From: Actinomycetota bacterium
GTDB lineage: Bacteria > Actinomycetota > Geothermincolia > Fen-727 > Anoxymicrobiaceae
NCBI GenBank assembly: GCA_018896525.1
Contig: JAHIMR010000096.1
Location: 1 to 55,461, forward strand
Direction of reading: 5' to 3'
Length of the DNA: 55,461 bases
This document shows positions 24,186-33,567 of this stretch, piece after piece; position 1 is the first letter of the stretch; each line of letters begins with the position of its first letter. A program made the position numbers and the translations under genes. Under the pieces are notes generated by a model, which searched no databases, was not told the origin of the DNA, and saw nothing but the letters and a program-made list of their open reading frames with translations.

Positions 24186-25553
24186 ATGGACAAGATGTTT
24201 TACCCTGAAAGCGTCGCGGTTGTCGGCGCATCCAATAACCCGAAGAACATGGGGCGAAACATCGTCTCGAACCTCGAGGCCTGGGGGTTCTCCGGGGACG
24301 TCTACCCGGTCAACCCGCGGGGAGAGGACGTCCTGGGCCTGAAAGGTTACTCGTCGCTTCAGGAGATACCGGGGGCGGTTGACATGGTGGTCGCGTTCGT
24401 CCCCGCGCGGGTCGTGCCCGACGTTATGGACCAGTGCGCCGAGAAAGGCGTCAGGCGGATGGCGGTTCCATCGGGTGGCTTCTCCGAGTTCGGGGAGAGC
24501 GGCGACGAGCTTACGAAACTGGTTCGACGGAAGGCCGGAGAACACGGCATAAGGTTCGTTGGGCCAAACGGGCTCACGATAATCAACAACGAGAACGGCC
24601 TCTGCCTCCCGTTTCTAGCCCTCATGAAGCGGCCGCTTGGGGGCATCTCGATAATCAGCCAGAGCGGCGGGGTCGGGTTGAGCCTTCTCATGTTTCTGGA
24701 CGACACCGGCACCGGGTTCAACAAGTTCATATCGGTCGGGAACAAGGTGGACATGGACGAGGTCGACTTCCTGGAGTACCTCGGCCGTGATCCGGGAACC
24801 ACTGTCATCTGCATGTTCCTGGAGAGCATCGCGCGGGGACGTGAGTTCACCCGGGCCGTGTCCTCAACCGATAAACCGGTAATCGTCTACAAGGCGAACA
24901 CCACCGAGGTCGGGGCGCGCACCGCCGCCAGCCACACCGCGGCGCTTGCCAACGATGACGCGGTGCTGGAAGGTGTCTTCCGCCAGGAGAACGTGATACG
25001 GGTCCATTCCGTCAAGCGGCTGATGGGCCTGGCCCGCGCTTTCGAGCTGCCGTTGATGAGGGGCAACAGGATAGCGGTGGTCTCGCAGGCGGGTGGATAC
25101 ACGGTTGTCGCCGCCGACGAGGCCTACCGGCACGGCTTTGAGTTCTCGGAGTTCTCCGACCGGATGCTGGACGGCTTCAAGGAGCACGTGAGGTCCGACG
25201 TGATCCGGCTGGGCAACCCACTCGATCTTGGCGACGTTCACTCCAGCGACGCTATTGTGTTTGCGCTTGACCGGATCATGGCGCAGGAGAACGTGGATGG
25301 GGTAGTAGCGATCCTTCTCCGCCGGGCCCACTCGGAGTACGAAGGGGCGTACTCCGGGCTTTCCCGGGAGATGTACGGGGACATCGGGAAAGTGATCAAG
25401 AGGTACGACAAGCCACTATCGCTGGGGTTGATGACCCAGTGTGATTACCTGCGGGACGTCCAGGGCCGGATGGACTTCCCGGTGTTCGAGAGCCCGGAGG
25501 AGGCGGTCGAGGCGCTGGCGGTTCTCCGGGACTATTACGGGAGTGCGCCGTAG
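24186..25553 (+). CDS. ADP-forming acyl-CoA synthetase, alpha-type subunit
   Basis: A 455-residue protein of the NDP-forming acetyl/acyl-CoA synthetase family, which conserves thioester energy as ATP. It has a CoA-binding Rossmann domain (VAVVGASNNPKNMGRNI) and succinyl-CoA-synthetase-like ligase domains (SIISQSGGVGLSLL). The phosphorylated His lies in AASHTAALA. The ATP-grasp beta part is absent from this gene and from the window, so it needs a partner elsewhere. The ATG at 24186 is 6 nt after GGGAG; an ATG at 24180 abuts that site. The next gene is a phosphotransacylase-like MtxX homologue 29 bp downstream. Confidence 0.88.
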   Translation: MDKMFYPESVAVVGASNNPKNMGRNIVSNLEAWGFSGDVYPVNPRGEDVLGLKGYSSLQEIPGAVDMVVAFVPARVVPDVMDQCAEKGVRRMAVPSGGFSEFGESGDELTKLVRRKAGEHGIRFVGPNGLTIINNENGLCLPFLALMKRPLGGISIISQSGGVGLSLLMFLDDTGTGFNKFISVGNKVDMDEVDFLEYLGRDPGTTVICMFLESIARGREFTRAVSSTDKPVIVYKANTTEVGARTAASHTAALANDDAVLEGVFRQENVIRVHSVKRLMGLARAFELPLMRGNRIAVVSQAGGYTVVAADEAYRHGFEFSEFSDRMLDGFKEHVRSDVIRLGNPLDLGDVHSSDAIVFALDRIMAQENVDGVVAILLRRAHSEYEGAYSGLSREMYGDIGKVIKRYDKPLSLGLMTQCDYLRDVQGRMDFPVFESPEEAVEALAVLRDYYGSAP

Positions 25554-25582
25554 ATCACACGCAGCAGGTACTGGGAGGCGCG

Positions 25583-26311
25583 ATGAACGTCGATTCGCTT
25601 ACCCGGCTTACATCCCCCGATATCACGGTTGGTATCGGCATCGCGGAGGGCGACCGGCGCGAGGACGACGTCGTGTCGGCGGCCGACTTCTGCCCTCTTG
25701 TCATCTACCGTGACGCCGGGGCCCTCCTTGACGGCCTCGAGAGCGAGAAGATAGGCGCGGCCGTGCGGGGCTCGCTTCCAGCGAAGGAGTTGCTGGAGTC
25801 ACTCGCGGCACGCCGGGCGGGGCTTTCCATAAGGCGGATAGCCCTGGTCACCCTCCCAGGCGGAAAGCCGTTTCTGCTGGGCCCGGTGGGGATAGACGAG
25901 GGCGGTACACTGGCCGCGATGCGGGCGCTTGTCGGGGACGCCCGCGAGTTCTGCTCCCTGCTTGGCTGGGAACCGCGGGTGGCGGTGCTCTCCGCCGGCA
26001 GGGCGGAGGACGCCGGCAGGAGCAGGGACATCGCCAGGAGCATACGCCGCGGCGAGCGGCTCGGCCAGGTACCCGGGGTTCGCCACTACTCCATCACCGT
26101 GGAGGAGGCCATCGACTGGGCCAACTGCGTAGTAGCGCCCGACGGCGTCACCGGCAACCTGATGTACCGCACCCTCACCCGGCTGGGCGCGGGCTCATCA
26201 CTGGGGGCGCTCTACTTCCCGCTCGACCTCCGCCTGGCGGACACCTCTCGCAGCGGTACGGTGGAGGAGTACGCCGGCGCGGTGGCGCTCGCCAACATCG
26301 CCGTACGGTAG
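25583..26311 (+). CDS. MtxX-like protein (methanogenesis marker 4; phosphotransacylase-related fold)
   Basis: A 242-residue protein. The segment VAVLSAGRAEDAGRSRDIARSI, then WANCVVAPDGVTGNLMYRTLTRLGAGSSLGALYFPL and the DTSRSGTVEEY end, match the MtxX / methanogenesis marker 4 group as I remember it. That group is related to phosphate acetyl/butyryltransferases. In methanogens the function is unproven. Here it follows an ADP-forming acyl-CoA synthetase subunit, so a role with acyl-phosphates or acyl-CoA is plausible. The ATG at 25583 follows GGGAGGCGCG. Confidence 0.65.
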   Translation: MNVDSLTRLTSPDITVGIGIAEGDRREDDVVSAADFCPLVIYRDAGALLDGLESEKIGAAVRGSLPAKELLESLAARRAGLSIRRIALVTLPGGKPFLLGPVGIDEGGTLAAMRALVGDAREFCSLLGWEPRVAVLSAGRAEDAGRSRDIARSIRRGERLGQVPGVRHYSITVEEAIDWANCVVAPDGVTGNLMYRTLTRLGAGSSLGALYFPLDLRLADTSRSGTVEEYAGAVALANIAVR

Positions 26312-26332
26312 ACACCGGTAGTCTCCCCCCTT

Positions 26333-26358
26333 CCCCGTAGCGCCGGCGACCCGCCGGC
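26333..26358 (+). repeat. GC-rich hairpin repeat, copy 3
   Basis: CCCCGTAGCGCCGGCGACC then CGCCGGC, a variant of the family at 5661, 21364 and 48285. The flanking GTTGCATAAC motif is absent here. Confidence 0.6.
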
Positions 26359-26377
26359 ACGCGATCTCCCACAGCCT

Positions 26378-26514
26378 AAAAAACGCAAGATGGTGACAGG
26401 CACCATCTTGCGTTTTGTGATTATTGTTAAGTATTGTTGACTATTGTTTACTCCAGGATGTAGACAGGGGTCCCTACGTTGACCGCGTTGTAGACCTGGG
26501 AGGCGCCCCATTCC
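26378..26514. repeat. 137-bp direct repeat, left copy (palindrome plus L,D-transpeptidase 3' fragment)
   Basis: Nearly identical to 29335-29471. It contains the palindrome ACGCAAGATGGTG...CACCATCTTGCGT (26380-26416), an AT-rich tract (GTGATTATTGTTAAGTATTG), and on the minus strand the last 20 codons of an L,D-transpeptidase gene (WGASQVYNAVNVGTPVYILE, stop). The coding similarity stops abruptly at about 26515. The fragment is therefore a remnant, and the two copies bracket the RCC1/WYFAEG gene. Confidence 0.85.
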
Positions 26515-26603
26515 CTTTCGTGGAGGGTGCTTTCGGGTGTATAATAATCGCGTGGGTGGCAGAATATGGGGAATACCTGGTACATCAAGGGGAGGTTGGG
26601 GAA

Positions 26604-29324
26604 ATGTCAAGGGATAAGGCACCTGTGCCACGAATGTGGCGCCCGCATGCAGGACGTTTCGCGTTGGCGTTGCTTGTTGTTCTGGTTGCGGCGTTAACAC
26701 TTCTGCCGTCGCCGGTGAACGCGGCGTCTCTTGGCTCCATCGTGGGGTGGGGAAGGAACGTTTATGGAGAGACAAGTTGCCCCGTTGGCAACGACTACGT
26801 TGCGGTAGCGGCTGGTAGCCACCACGGTCTCGCCCTTAAGAGCGACGGCTCCATCGTGGGGTGGGGATGCAACGATGACGGCCAGGCCACCCCGCCTACC
26901 GGCAATGACTACGTTGCGGTAGCGGCTGGCGACGATCACAGCCTGGCCCTCAAGGGCGACGGCTCCATCGTTGGGTGGGGATTGAACGACTACGGCCAGG
27001 CCACACCACCCGCAGGCAACGACTACGTTGCGGTGGCGTCTGGAAGCTATCACGGCCTGGCCCTCAAGTCGGACGGCACCGTGGTGGCCTGGGGATATAA
27101 CTTCTACGGCCAGTGCAACGTCCCCGCCCCGAACAGCGGCTTCGTCCAGGTGGCGGGCGGCGGACATCACAGCCTCGGCCTCAAGTCGGACGGCACCGTG
27201 GTGGCCTGGGGACGCAACGGCCAAGGCCAGTGCAACGTCCCCGCCCCCAACAGCGGCTCTACTCAGGTGTCGGGGGGCGGGTTTCACAGCCTGGCCCTCA
27301 AGTCGGACGGCACCGTGGTGGCCTGGGGATATAACGCCTACGGCCAGTGCAACGTCCCCGCCCCCAACTCCGGCTTCGTCCAGGTGGCGGGTGGCTGGGA
27401 TTATAGCCTCGCCCTTAAGAGCGACGGCTCCATCGTGGGGTGGGGAAGCAACATGTTCGGCCTGATAGACTGCCCCGCCGGCAACGACTACGTTGCGGTG
27501 TCGGCTGGCTCCTGGTTCAGTCTCGCGATTGGAGTTCTGCCGCATGTCGATTCCCTTACCCCTATATCCGGCGTGGTGGGCAGTGAGGTAACCGTCACCG
27601 GCACCGCCTTCGGCTCCTCGAGGGGGGACTCATACGTTGAGTTCGGGTCGACCCAGGCCACCGAGTACACCTCCTGGTCAACTACCAAGATCAAGTGCAA
27701 GGTGCCGCCGGGAGCTTCAGGTAAAGAGGGCATCACGGTCACTACCGTTGTCGGCACCTCCAATTCCAAGCCGTTCAGCGTGATACCGAGCATCCACTCC
27801 ATCGACCCACCATCAGCTCGCGTGGAATCCGATGCCTCTGTTACTATCTCCGGAACTGCCTTAGGCTCAGCGAGGGGGGACTCATACGTGGAGTTCGGGT
27901 CGACCCAGGCCACCGAGTACGCCTCCTGGTCCGATACTGAGATAAGGTGCAAAGTTCCAAACGCGGCGATCGCGCAGGTTGGCCCCATGCCCGTGAAGGT
28001 GACGACTGAAGGCGGCAAGTCGAATTCGCTTGACTTCGTTGGAATGCGGGAGTGGTACTTCGCGGAAGGCACCACCAGGGAAGGCTTCGATGAGTGGCTT
28101 ACCCTCCAGAACCCCGGAGAGAACGCGGTCGAGGTATACGCGAAGTACATGCTCTTCGGAAAAGCGCCGGTTGAGAAGACCTACACGGTACCTCCAACCT
28201 CACGTGTCTCCATAAACGTCAACAACGAGGTGGGCCCCGGACAGGACGTCTCGGTGATGCTCTGGAGCGAGGGCGAGTTCTACGCCGAACGCCCGATGTA
28301 CTTCAGCTACAAGCAGGCTGTAGAGGGTTACGGATGGACCGGGGGGCACTGCGCGACTGGTGCTTCCGCTCCCAGGAGCGACTGGTACTTTGCTGAAGGC
28401 ACCACCAGGGATGGATTTGAGGAGTGGTTGTGCATCCAGAATCCTAACAGTGAACAAGTTAGAGTCAACGTTAACTACATATCAGCAGGTGCGTATACAC
28501 AGCAGAAGCAGTATGACGTCGAACCGCATTCGCGGTTCTCTGTCTTCGTTAACGGCGATGTGGGTCCCGGACAGGATGTTTCCGTTCATGCACAATGTAG
28601 CTCACCTATCGTTGTGGAGCGACCCATGTACTTCAACTACCATGGGAAGTGGACGGGTGGTCACGTCATCATGGGGACCGACTCACCCAAGACCGCCTGG
28701 TACTTCGCCGAGGGGAGCACCCAGCCAGGCTTCGAGGAGTGGCTGGCTGTGCAAAACGCCAACGATAAGGACGCCATCATAACCTGCCACTTCCTCAAGA
28801 GCGACGGTACCCAGCAGGTCGAGAACTATACGGTGGGGGCAAACTCCCGCTGGACGCTTGATGTCAGCCAGGCGGTTGGAGTTGGAGTGGACTCGGCGAT
28901 GGTCATCGAAAGCGATCAGCCCGTCGTTGCCGAGCGTCCCATGTACTTCTCATACAAGGAGGATACTCCCGGCTACGGCTGGACGGGAGGGCACGACGTG
29001 GTGGGTGCCAAGGAGGCCAAGGCGAGCTGGTTCTTTGCCGAGGGATGCACGCATGACTGGGCGGACGAGTACATCTGCGTGGCGAACCCCGGGGCCGAGA
29101 GCGCCCATGTCACATTCACTTTCATGCTGGAGAGTGGCGCTCCCGTGGAGCATTCCATTGACATCGACCCGGGCAAAAGGAGTACGGTCAAGGTTGCGGA
29201 CATCGTGGGAAGAGGGCACGACGTCTCAACACAGGTAACCTCCAGCAAGCCTGTAGTCGCGGAACGCCCTATGTACTTCAACTACAACGGCTGGACCGGC
29301 GGGCACGACGTCGTTGGTTTCTAG
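26604..29324 (+). CDS. Exported RCC1-repeat / IPT-TIG / WYFAEG-repeat surface protein
   Basis: A 906-residue exported protein. The ATG at 26604 follows GGAGGTTGGGGAA; the longer frame runs back into the direct repeat. A signal peptide (hydrophobic 19-33, likely cleavage after VNA near 40) is followed by seven RCC1-type beta-propeller blades (44-310; units such as LKSDGTVVAWGYN). Two IPT/TIG Ig-like domains (313-395, 398-480) come next, then four WYFAEG modules of about 106 residues to the C-terminus, each ending WTGGH. Three blades are encoded by a 117-bp DNA repeat at 27063-27413. There is no sortase motif or C-terminal transmembrane segment. Ligand binding or adhesion is likely, but this is inference. 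Confidence 0.88.
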   Translation: MSRDKAPVPRMWRPHAGRFALALLVVLVAALTLLPSPVNAASLGSIVGWGRNVYGETSCPVGNDYVAVAAGSHHGLALKSDGSIVGWGCNDDGQATPPTGNDYVAVAAGDDHSLALKGDGSIVGWGLNDYGQATPPAGNDYVAVASGSYHGLALKSDGTVVAWGYNFYGQCNVPAPNSGFVQVAGGGHHSLGLKSDGTVVAWGRNGQGQCNVPAPNSGSTQVSGGGFHSLALKSDGTVVAWGYNAYGQCNVPAPNSGFVQVAGGWDYSLALKSDGSIVGWGSNMFGLIDCPAGNDYVAVSAGSWFSLAIGVLPHVDSLTPISGVVGSEVTVTGTAFGSSRGDSYVEFGSTQATEYTSWSTTKIKCKVPPGASGKEGITVTTVVGTSNSKPFSVIPSIHSIDPPSARVESDASVTISGTALGSARGDSYVEFGSTQATEYASWSDTEIRCKVPNAAIAQVGPMPVKVTTEGGKSNSLDFVGMREWYFAEGTTREGFDEWLTLQNPGENAVEVYAKYMLFGKAPVEKTYTVPPTSRVSINVNNEVGPGQDVSVMLWSEGEFYAERPMYFSYKQAVEGYGWTGGHCATGASAPRSDWYFAEGTTRDGFEEWLCIQNPNSEQVRVNVNYISAGAYTQQKQYDVEPHSRFSVFVNGDVGPGQDVSVHAQCSSPIVVERPMYFNYHGKWTGGHVIMGTDSPKTAWYFAEGSTQPGFEEWLAVQNANDKDAIITCHFLKSDGTQQVENYTVGANSRWTLDVSQAVGVGVDSAMVIESDQPVVAERPMYFSYKEDTPGYGWTGGHDVVGAKEAKASWFFAEGCTHDWADEYICVANPGAESAHVTFTFMLESGAPVEHSIDIDPGKRSTVKVADIVGRGHDVSTQVTSSKPVVAERPMYFNYNGWTGGHDVVGF

Positions 29325-29334
29325 ACTGGTGGAG

Positions 29335-29471
29335 AAAAAACGCAAGATGGTGACAGGCACCATCTTGCGTTTTGTGATTATTGTTAAGTATTGTTAAGTA
29401 TTGTTTACTCCAGGATGTAGACCGGGGTCCCTACCTTGACCGCGTTGTAGACCTGGGAGGCGCCCCACTCC
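29335..29471. repeat. 137-bp direct repeat, right copy
   Basis: Includes the palindrome at 29337-29373 (arms AAAACGCAAGATGGTG / CACCATCTTGCGTTTT, 16 paired bases around ACAGG) and the authentic 3' end of the L,D-transpeptidase gene. It differs from the left copy at only a few positions, mostly in the AT-rich tract and two or three codons. Confidence 0.85.
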
Positions 29472-30538
29472 GACATCCTGATGCAGCCGTGTGAGACCGA
29501 TTCGCCGAGCGAACCCTCGAACGGGGTTGCGTGTATGCCGATGCCGTCGGCCATCTCCATCCAGTACCCTCCAAGCGGGTTGTCCGGCCCCGGCTGAACC
29601 GCGACTCCCTTCTGCTCCCCGGCCCACTCGGCGGTGGGTTTCCACACCGGGTCGATCTCCTTGAAGTAGATGTGGAACTTGCCGGTAGGGGTGGGGTACT
29701 TCTCGCTTCCGATGCAGACCATGTACGAGGAATCCAGGTGCTCCTTATCGTAGAGGTACAAGGTGTGCTGGCTCAGGTGGACCACCACTATGTAGCCGAT
29801 GTCCGCGACTGTCATCTCGGGCTTTATCGACTCGGTCACCAGCGCGATTCGCCTGTTTGGTGTCGGCAGCGCTTCGGCGATCGCCTTCATGGTGGCTTCC
29901 TGGTTGACCGAAAGGCCGGGGCGGTCATCGGATATCTCCGGCTGTCCCGATGACATGTCGATGCCGGCACTCTTCGGCGGGTAGTTGACGTCAGTAGCGA
30001 CGCCGGTCACCGCCTGCTTCAGCTTCTCTTCATCGAAGCTGACCATGACGGGGATGTCCACGTTGAGTGGCTTGTTCAGGAACCGGCGGAACATCCGTGA
30101 CAGGATGATCTCCGAGGACCCGGCCCGGAAAGCGGAGTCGACCATCTTCTCCGTGTCCACCTTGAAGTCGATGCTTCCCGGATCGATGGCGAACTCACCG
30201 CCGTCCAGGTAAAGGACAACCGACTGGTCAACCGGGACGTTAATACCCTTTTGGACTACCTCCAGCGCGTCGCTTCCCGAGAGGCCGCCGACCGCGTGGC
30301 CATCGATGGTTATCCCGGGAAATATCCTTCCGCTCAGCGCAATGTCCTGAACGAACAGGAAGCTCAGGAGGCCCACGATGACAACGGCGAGGAAAGACGC
30401 CGCCACGGCCAGCACCACCCTCAAGGGGTTGGCGCGCCTCAGGTACAGGTACGCCCTGCGGAGCCTGCGCGAGACAGGCCCGCGGCGAACGATTGGTTTT
30501 TCTTGCTTCATATCACGTGATTCCAACTCTTTCTCCAT
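29405..30538 (-). CDS. L,D-transpeptidase (YkuD) with N-terminal membrane anchor
   Basis: A 377-residue cell-wall cross-linking enzyme. A basic cytoplasmic tail and one transmembrane segment (VVLAVAASFLAVVIVGLLSFLFV) lead to an extracytoplasmic region with a PG_binding_4-like domain. The C-terminal YkuD domain has the catalytic motif SHGCIRMS, preceded by IGIHATPFEGSLG. It would form 3-3 peptidoglycan cross-links or attach proteins to the wall. The start is uncertain: ATG at 30538 is used, a GTG lies at 30559 and an ATG at 30511, none with a strong ribosome binding site. Its final 63 bp are duplicated at 26450. Confidence 0.88.
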   Translation of the reverse strand: MEKELESRDMKQEKPIVRRGPVSRRLRRAYLYLRRANPLRVVLAVAASFLAVVIVGLLSFLFVQDIALSGRIFPGITIDGHAVGGLSGSDALEVVQKGINVPVDQSVVLYLDGGEFAIDPGSIDFKVDTEKMVDSAFRAGSSEIILSRMFRRFLNKPLNVDIPVMVSFDEEKLKQAVTGVATDVNYPPKSAGIDMSSGQPEISDDRPGLSVNQEATMKAIAEALPTPNRRIALVTESIKPEMTVADIGYIVVVHLSQHTLYLYDKEHLDSSYMVCIGSEKYPTPTGKFHIYFKEIDPVWKPTAEWAGEQKGVAVQPGPDNPLGGYWMEMADGIGIHATPFEGSLGESVSHGCIRMSEWGASQVYNAVKVGTPVYILE

Positions 30539-30748
30539 ACCGTTTACGGCAGTTGACACACTTGAATTATGAGTAATACCGCGTCACTGTTCAATAATAT
30601 ATATCAATAGTACGATGAGTGTCGGTACTGTCTGACGCTTCCGGGGCCCTGGACGTTCACCGGGCCATACTGGTTTTGATATAGTTACCGTGAACGCCGG
30701 CCCGCTTACGTGGTCGGGAGGGACGGCGCGATCAGAAAGGGGCGGGAG

Positions 30749-31270
30749 ATGGAGCAGGGCCTGGTCCAACTGTACACCGGCGATGGCAAAGGCAAGACCA
30801 CGGCCGCGGTGGGCCTCGCCATGAGGGCCATAGGGAAAGACCTCAACGTACTCATGGTACAGTTTCTAAAAGGAAGGCATTACGGGGAGATCGAGACCGC
30901 CAGGCGGCTATCCGACCGGTTCAAGATAATCCAGTCCGGGCTGGACGAGTTCGTGAAGAGGGGCGAGCCCAGCCCCGAGGACCTCCGCCTCGCGCACCAG
31001 GGCCTTGAGATCGCGCGCGAGGCCATCATGAGCGGCGGCTATGACATGGTGATCCTCGACGAGATCAACGTGGCGGTGGACCTGGGCGTGCTTGCCGTGG
31101 AGGAGGTACTGCCCCTTATAGACGACCGGCCGCCGGGCGTGGAGCTCGTTCTGACCGGCCGCGATGCTCCCGGTGAGTTCCTGGAGAGGGCCGACCTGGT
31201 GACCGAGATGAAGAAAATCAGGCATTACTACGATAAGGGCGTCAAGATGAGGGAAGGGATTGAATACTAA
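30749..31270 (+). CDS. cobO: Cob(I)alamin adenosyltransferase (CobA/CobO/BtuR type)
   Basis: A 173-residue enzyme that transfers the adenosyl group of ATP to cobalt, making adenosylcobalamin. The P-loop [10 protein letters not shown] is at the N-terminus, followed by [11 protein letters not shown] and [13 protein letters not shown], all hallmarks of the CobA family rather than PduO. The ATG at 30749 follows AGGGGCGGGAG; the upstream in-frame ATG at 30710 lacks a site. It lies 2 bp before the second mutase large-subunit gene, so cofactor supply and enzyme are made together. It probably also feeds the mutase at 9822. Confidence 0.92.
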   Translation: MEQGLVQLYTGDGKGKTTAAVGLAMRAIGKDLNVLMVQFLKGRHYGEIETARRLSDRFKIIQSGLDEFVKRGEPSPEDLRLAHQGLEIAREAIMSGGYDMVILDEINVAVDLGVLAVEEVLPLIDDRPPGVELVLTGRDAPGEFLERADLVTEMKKIRHYYDKGVKMREGIEY

Positions 31271-31272
31271 TC

Positions 31273-32931
31273 GTGGATGGGGACTCGTACCAGTCGGAGA
31301 AGAAGCGTTGGCTCGCCGGGACCTATCCGGCATCCGGCGAGGGCGAGGAAACGTTCACCACCGTTTCCGGCGAGCCGGTCGACCCCCTGTACGGGCCGGG
31401 GGACGTCTCCGGCCTCGATTATATGCGCGACCTCGGTTTTCCCGGGGAGTACCCGTACACCAGGGGTATTCACCCCAGCATGTACCGGGGGCGCTTGTGG
31501 ACGATGCGTCAGTTCTCCGGCTTCGGGACCGCCCGGGAGACGAACGAGCGCTTCAAGTTCCTCCTGGGGCGGGGGCAGACCGGGCTGTCGGTGGCTTTCG
31601 ACATGCCCACCATAATGGGGCGCGACTCCGACGACCCCATGAGCGAGGGGGAGGTCGGCCGTTGCGGGGTGGCCATCGACTCCGTGGTCGATATGCAGAC
31701 CCTCTTCGACGGGATACCGCTTGACAGGATAACCACGTCCATGACCACCAACGCGCCGGCGAGCATCCTTCTCGCGTTCTACCTTGTTACCGGTGAGCGC
31801 CAGGGCGTGGGGTTCACGGATATGGGCGGCACCATCCAGAACGACATACTGAAGGAGTACATCGCCCAGAAGTCGTGGATATTCCCTCCCGGGCCATCGC
31901 TTCGCATCATCACCGACGTGATGAGGTTTTGCGCCTCGGAGGTCCCCCGCTTCAACACCATAAGCATAAGCGGCTATCACATCAGGGAGGCGGGTTCCAC
32001 CGCCGCCCAGGAACTCGCCTTTACACTCGCTGACGGGATGGCCTACGTCCAGGCGGGCATCGACGCGGGGATGAACGTGGACGAGTTTGCCCCACGGCTC
32101 TCGTTCTTCTTCAACTCTCATATAGACTTCTTCGAGGAGGTGGCCAAGTACCGTGCCGCCCGCCGCATCTGGGCGCGGGTGATGAAGGAGCGGTTCGGCG
32201 CCCGGAAGGAGGAGTCGCTGCTGCTGCGCTTTCACACCCAGACGGCCGGCTGCTCGCTCACCGCCCAGCAACCGGAGAACAACATCATGCGCACCGCCTA
32301 CGAGGGACTGGCCGCGGTCCTGGGCGGTACCCAATCGCTTCACACAAACTCCATGGATGAGGTGCTGGCGTTGCCAACCGAGAAGTCGGTCGAGATAGCG
32401 CTGCGTACCCAGCAGGTGATCGCCTTTGAGACCGGCGTGGCTAACACCATCGACCCGCTGGCGGGTTCCTACTACGTGGAGTACCTTACTGACCGACTGG
32501 AGTCAGAGGCGCTCGCGTACTTCGACGAGATCGAGGCCGAGGGAGGGGTTCTGGAGGCCATAGAAAAGGGGTACTTCCAGCGCCAGATAGCAGACGCAAG
32601 CTACCGCTACCAGTTGGAGGTAGAGAGAGGGGAGAGGGTGATAGTGGGGGTCAACCGTTTCACCCACGAGGACGAGAAGCCGGACATCGAACTTCTCAAG
32701 ATAGACCCCTCGGTGGAGCCGGAGCAGATCGAGAGCCTGCGGGCGGTGAGGCGTGAACGCGACGGGAGCGCGGCCGACACCGCGGCGTCAGAGCTGCGGC
32801 GCACGGCGGAGGGTTCCGGGAACCTCATGCCCGCGATCCTGGAGTGCGCCCGAGCGCACATGACACAGGGCGAGATAGTCGACGTGATGAAGGAGCTGTT
32901 CGGCGAGTACCGGGAAACGCCGGTCTACTGA
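31273..32931 (+). CDS. B12-dependent acyl-CoA mutase large subunit, isobutyryl-CoA-mutase-like signature
   Basis: A 552-residue TIM-barrel mutase subunit. The catalytic His is kept (H236 in [11 protein letters not shown], equal to H244 of MCM). At the two substrate-selecting positions it has Phe81 (TMRQFSGFG; Tyr89 in MCM) and Gln199 ([11 protein letters not shown]; Arg207 in MCM), the Phe/Gln pair described for isobutyryl-CoA mutase IcmA. Interconversion of isobutyryl- and butyryl-CoA, or a similar non-carboxylated acyl-CoA, is thus likelier than methylmalonyl-CoA. GTG start. The B12 subunit follows 92 bp downstream. Confidence 0.9.
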   Translation: MDGDSYQSEKKRWLAGTYPASGEGEETFTTVSGEPVDPLYGPGDVSGLDYMRDLGFPGEYPYTRGIHPSMYRGRLWTMRQFSGFGTARETNERFKFLLGRGQTGLSVAFDMPTIMGRDSDDPMSEGEVGRCGVAIDSVVDMQTLFDGIPLDRITTSMTTNAPASILLAFYLVTGERQGVGFTDMGGTIQNDILKEYIAQKSWIFPPGPSLRIITDVMRFCASEVPRFNTISISGYHIREAGSTAAQELAFTLADGMAYVQAGIDAGMNVDEFAPRLSFFFNSHIDFFEEVAKYRAARRIWARVMKERFGARKEESLLLRFHTQTAGCSLTAQQPENNIMRTAYEGLAAVLGGTQSLHTNSMDEVLALPTEKSVEIALRTQQVIAFETGVANTIDPLAGSYYVEYLTDRLESEALAYFDEIEAEGGVLEAIEKGYFQRQIADASYRYQLEVERGERVIVGVNRFTHEDEKPDIELLKIDPSVEPEQIESLRAVRRERDGSAADTAASELRRTAEGSGNLMPAILECARAHMTQGEIVDVMKELFGEYRETPVY

Positions 32932-33023
32932 CGGCTGGAACCCCCACCTCGGTCCCCCTGGAAAGGGGGAGGAAGAGGGAACTGTGAAGGGTGTGTTTGA
33001 TATTGAGGGGGGAAAAGGACACG

Positions 33024-33410
33024 GTGAGGGTTCTCATAGCCAAGCCGGGCCTTGACGGTCACGACCGGGGGGCGAAGGTGGTGGCGAGGGCGCTTCGCGA
33101 CGCCGGCATGGAGGTAATCTACCTGGGTCTGCACCAGACGCCTGAGCAGGTAGTACGGGCGGCGATCGACGAAGACGTCGACGTGGTCGGCCTGTCGGTG
33201 CTCTCGGGAGCGCACATGACCATCTTCCCCAGGGTTCTCGAGATGCTGAAGGAGAAGGGGGCGCTCGATATCAAGGTCATCGGAGGGGGGATAATCCCCG
33301 AAGATGACGTGGCTGAACTTGAACGGCTGGGAGTGGCCAGGTTGTTCACCCCGGGAACGCCTACCGCGGAGATAATTGAGTACATCAAGGGGCTTTCGCC
33401 GGCGCTCTAG
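33024..33410 (+). CDS. Acyl-CoA mutase small subunit (B12-binding domain)
   Basis: A 128-residue cobalamin-binding subunit. D11-H13-G16 ([10 protein letters not shown]) is the B12 axial-ligand motif, followed by LSVLSGAHM and [10 protein letters not shown]. It starts at GTG behind GGGGGGAAAAGG; the longer frame from 32991 begins inside that site. It pairs with the mutase large subunit just upstream. It is closely similar to the subunit at 8390. Confidence 0.92.
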   Translation: MRVLIAKPGLDGHDRGAKVVARALRDAGMEVIYLGLHQTPEQVVRAAIDEDVDVVGLSVLSGAHMTIFPRVLEMLKEKGALDIKVIGGGIIPEDDVAELERLGVARLFTPGTPTAEIIEYIKGLSPAL

Positions 33411-33451
33411 CCAGCGCGAGAGATCCAGGGAATCCATTCTGCCCCCGCTTG

Positions 33452-33480
33452 TTGGTGTTTGCCGCCGGTTGTATTAGAAT
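33452..33480 (+). promoter_or_regulatory. Candidate promoter upstream of the enoyl-CoA hydratase gene
   Basis: TTGGTG at 33452-33457 and TAGAAT at 33475-33480 are 17 bp apart. The -10 box matches the consensus at five of six bases, the -35 at three. It would let the hydratase and dehydrogenase genes be transcribed apart from the mutase genes. Confidence 0.35.
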
Positions 33481-33567
33481 TGTCTGGGCTTACTGGAGAG
33501 TCGAAGATCTCCAGGGGTTTGGTGAGTATCAGGGTATTTGAATAGAGATTTCAGGAGGTGTTCTGAA

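Noticed and set aside
27063-27413. 117-bp DNA repeats as a CRISPR-like or tandem non-coding array
   Set aside because: They encode 39-residue RCC1 blades in frame.
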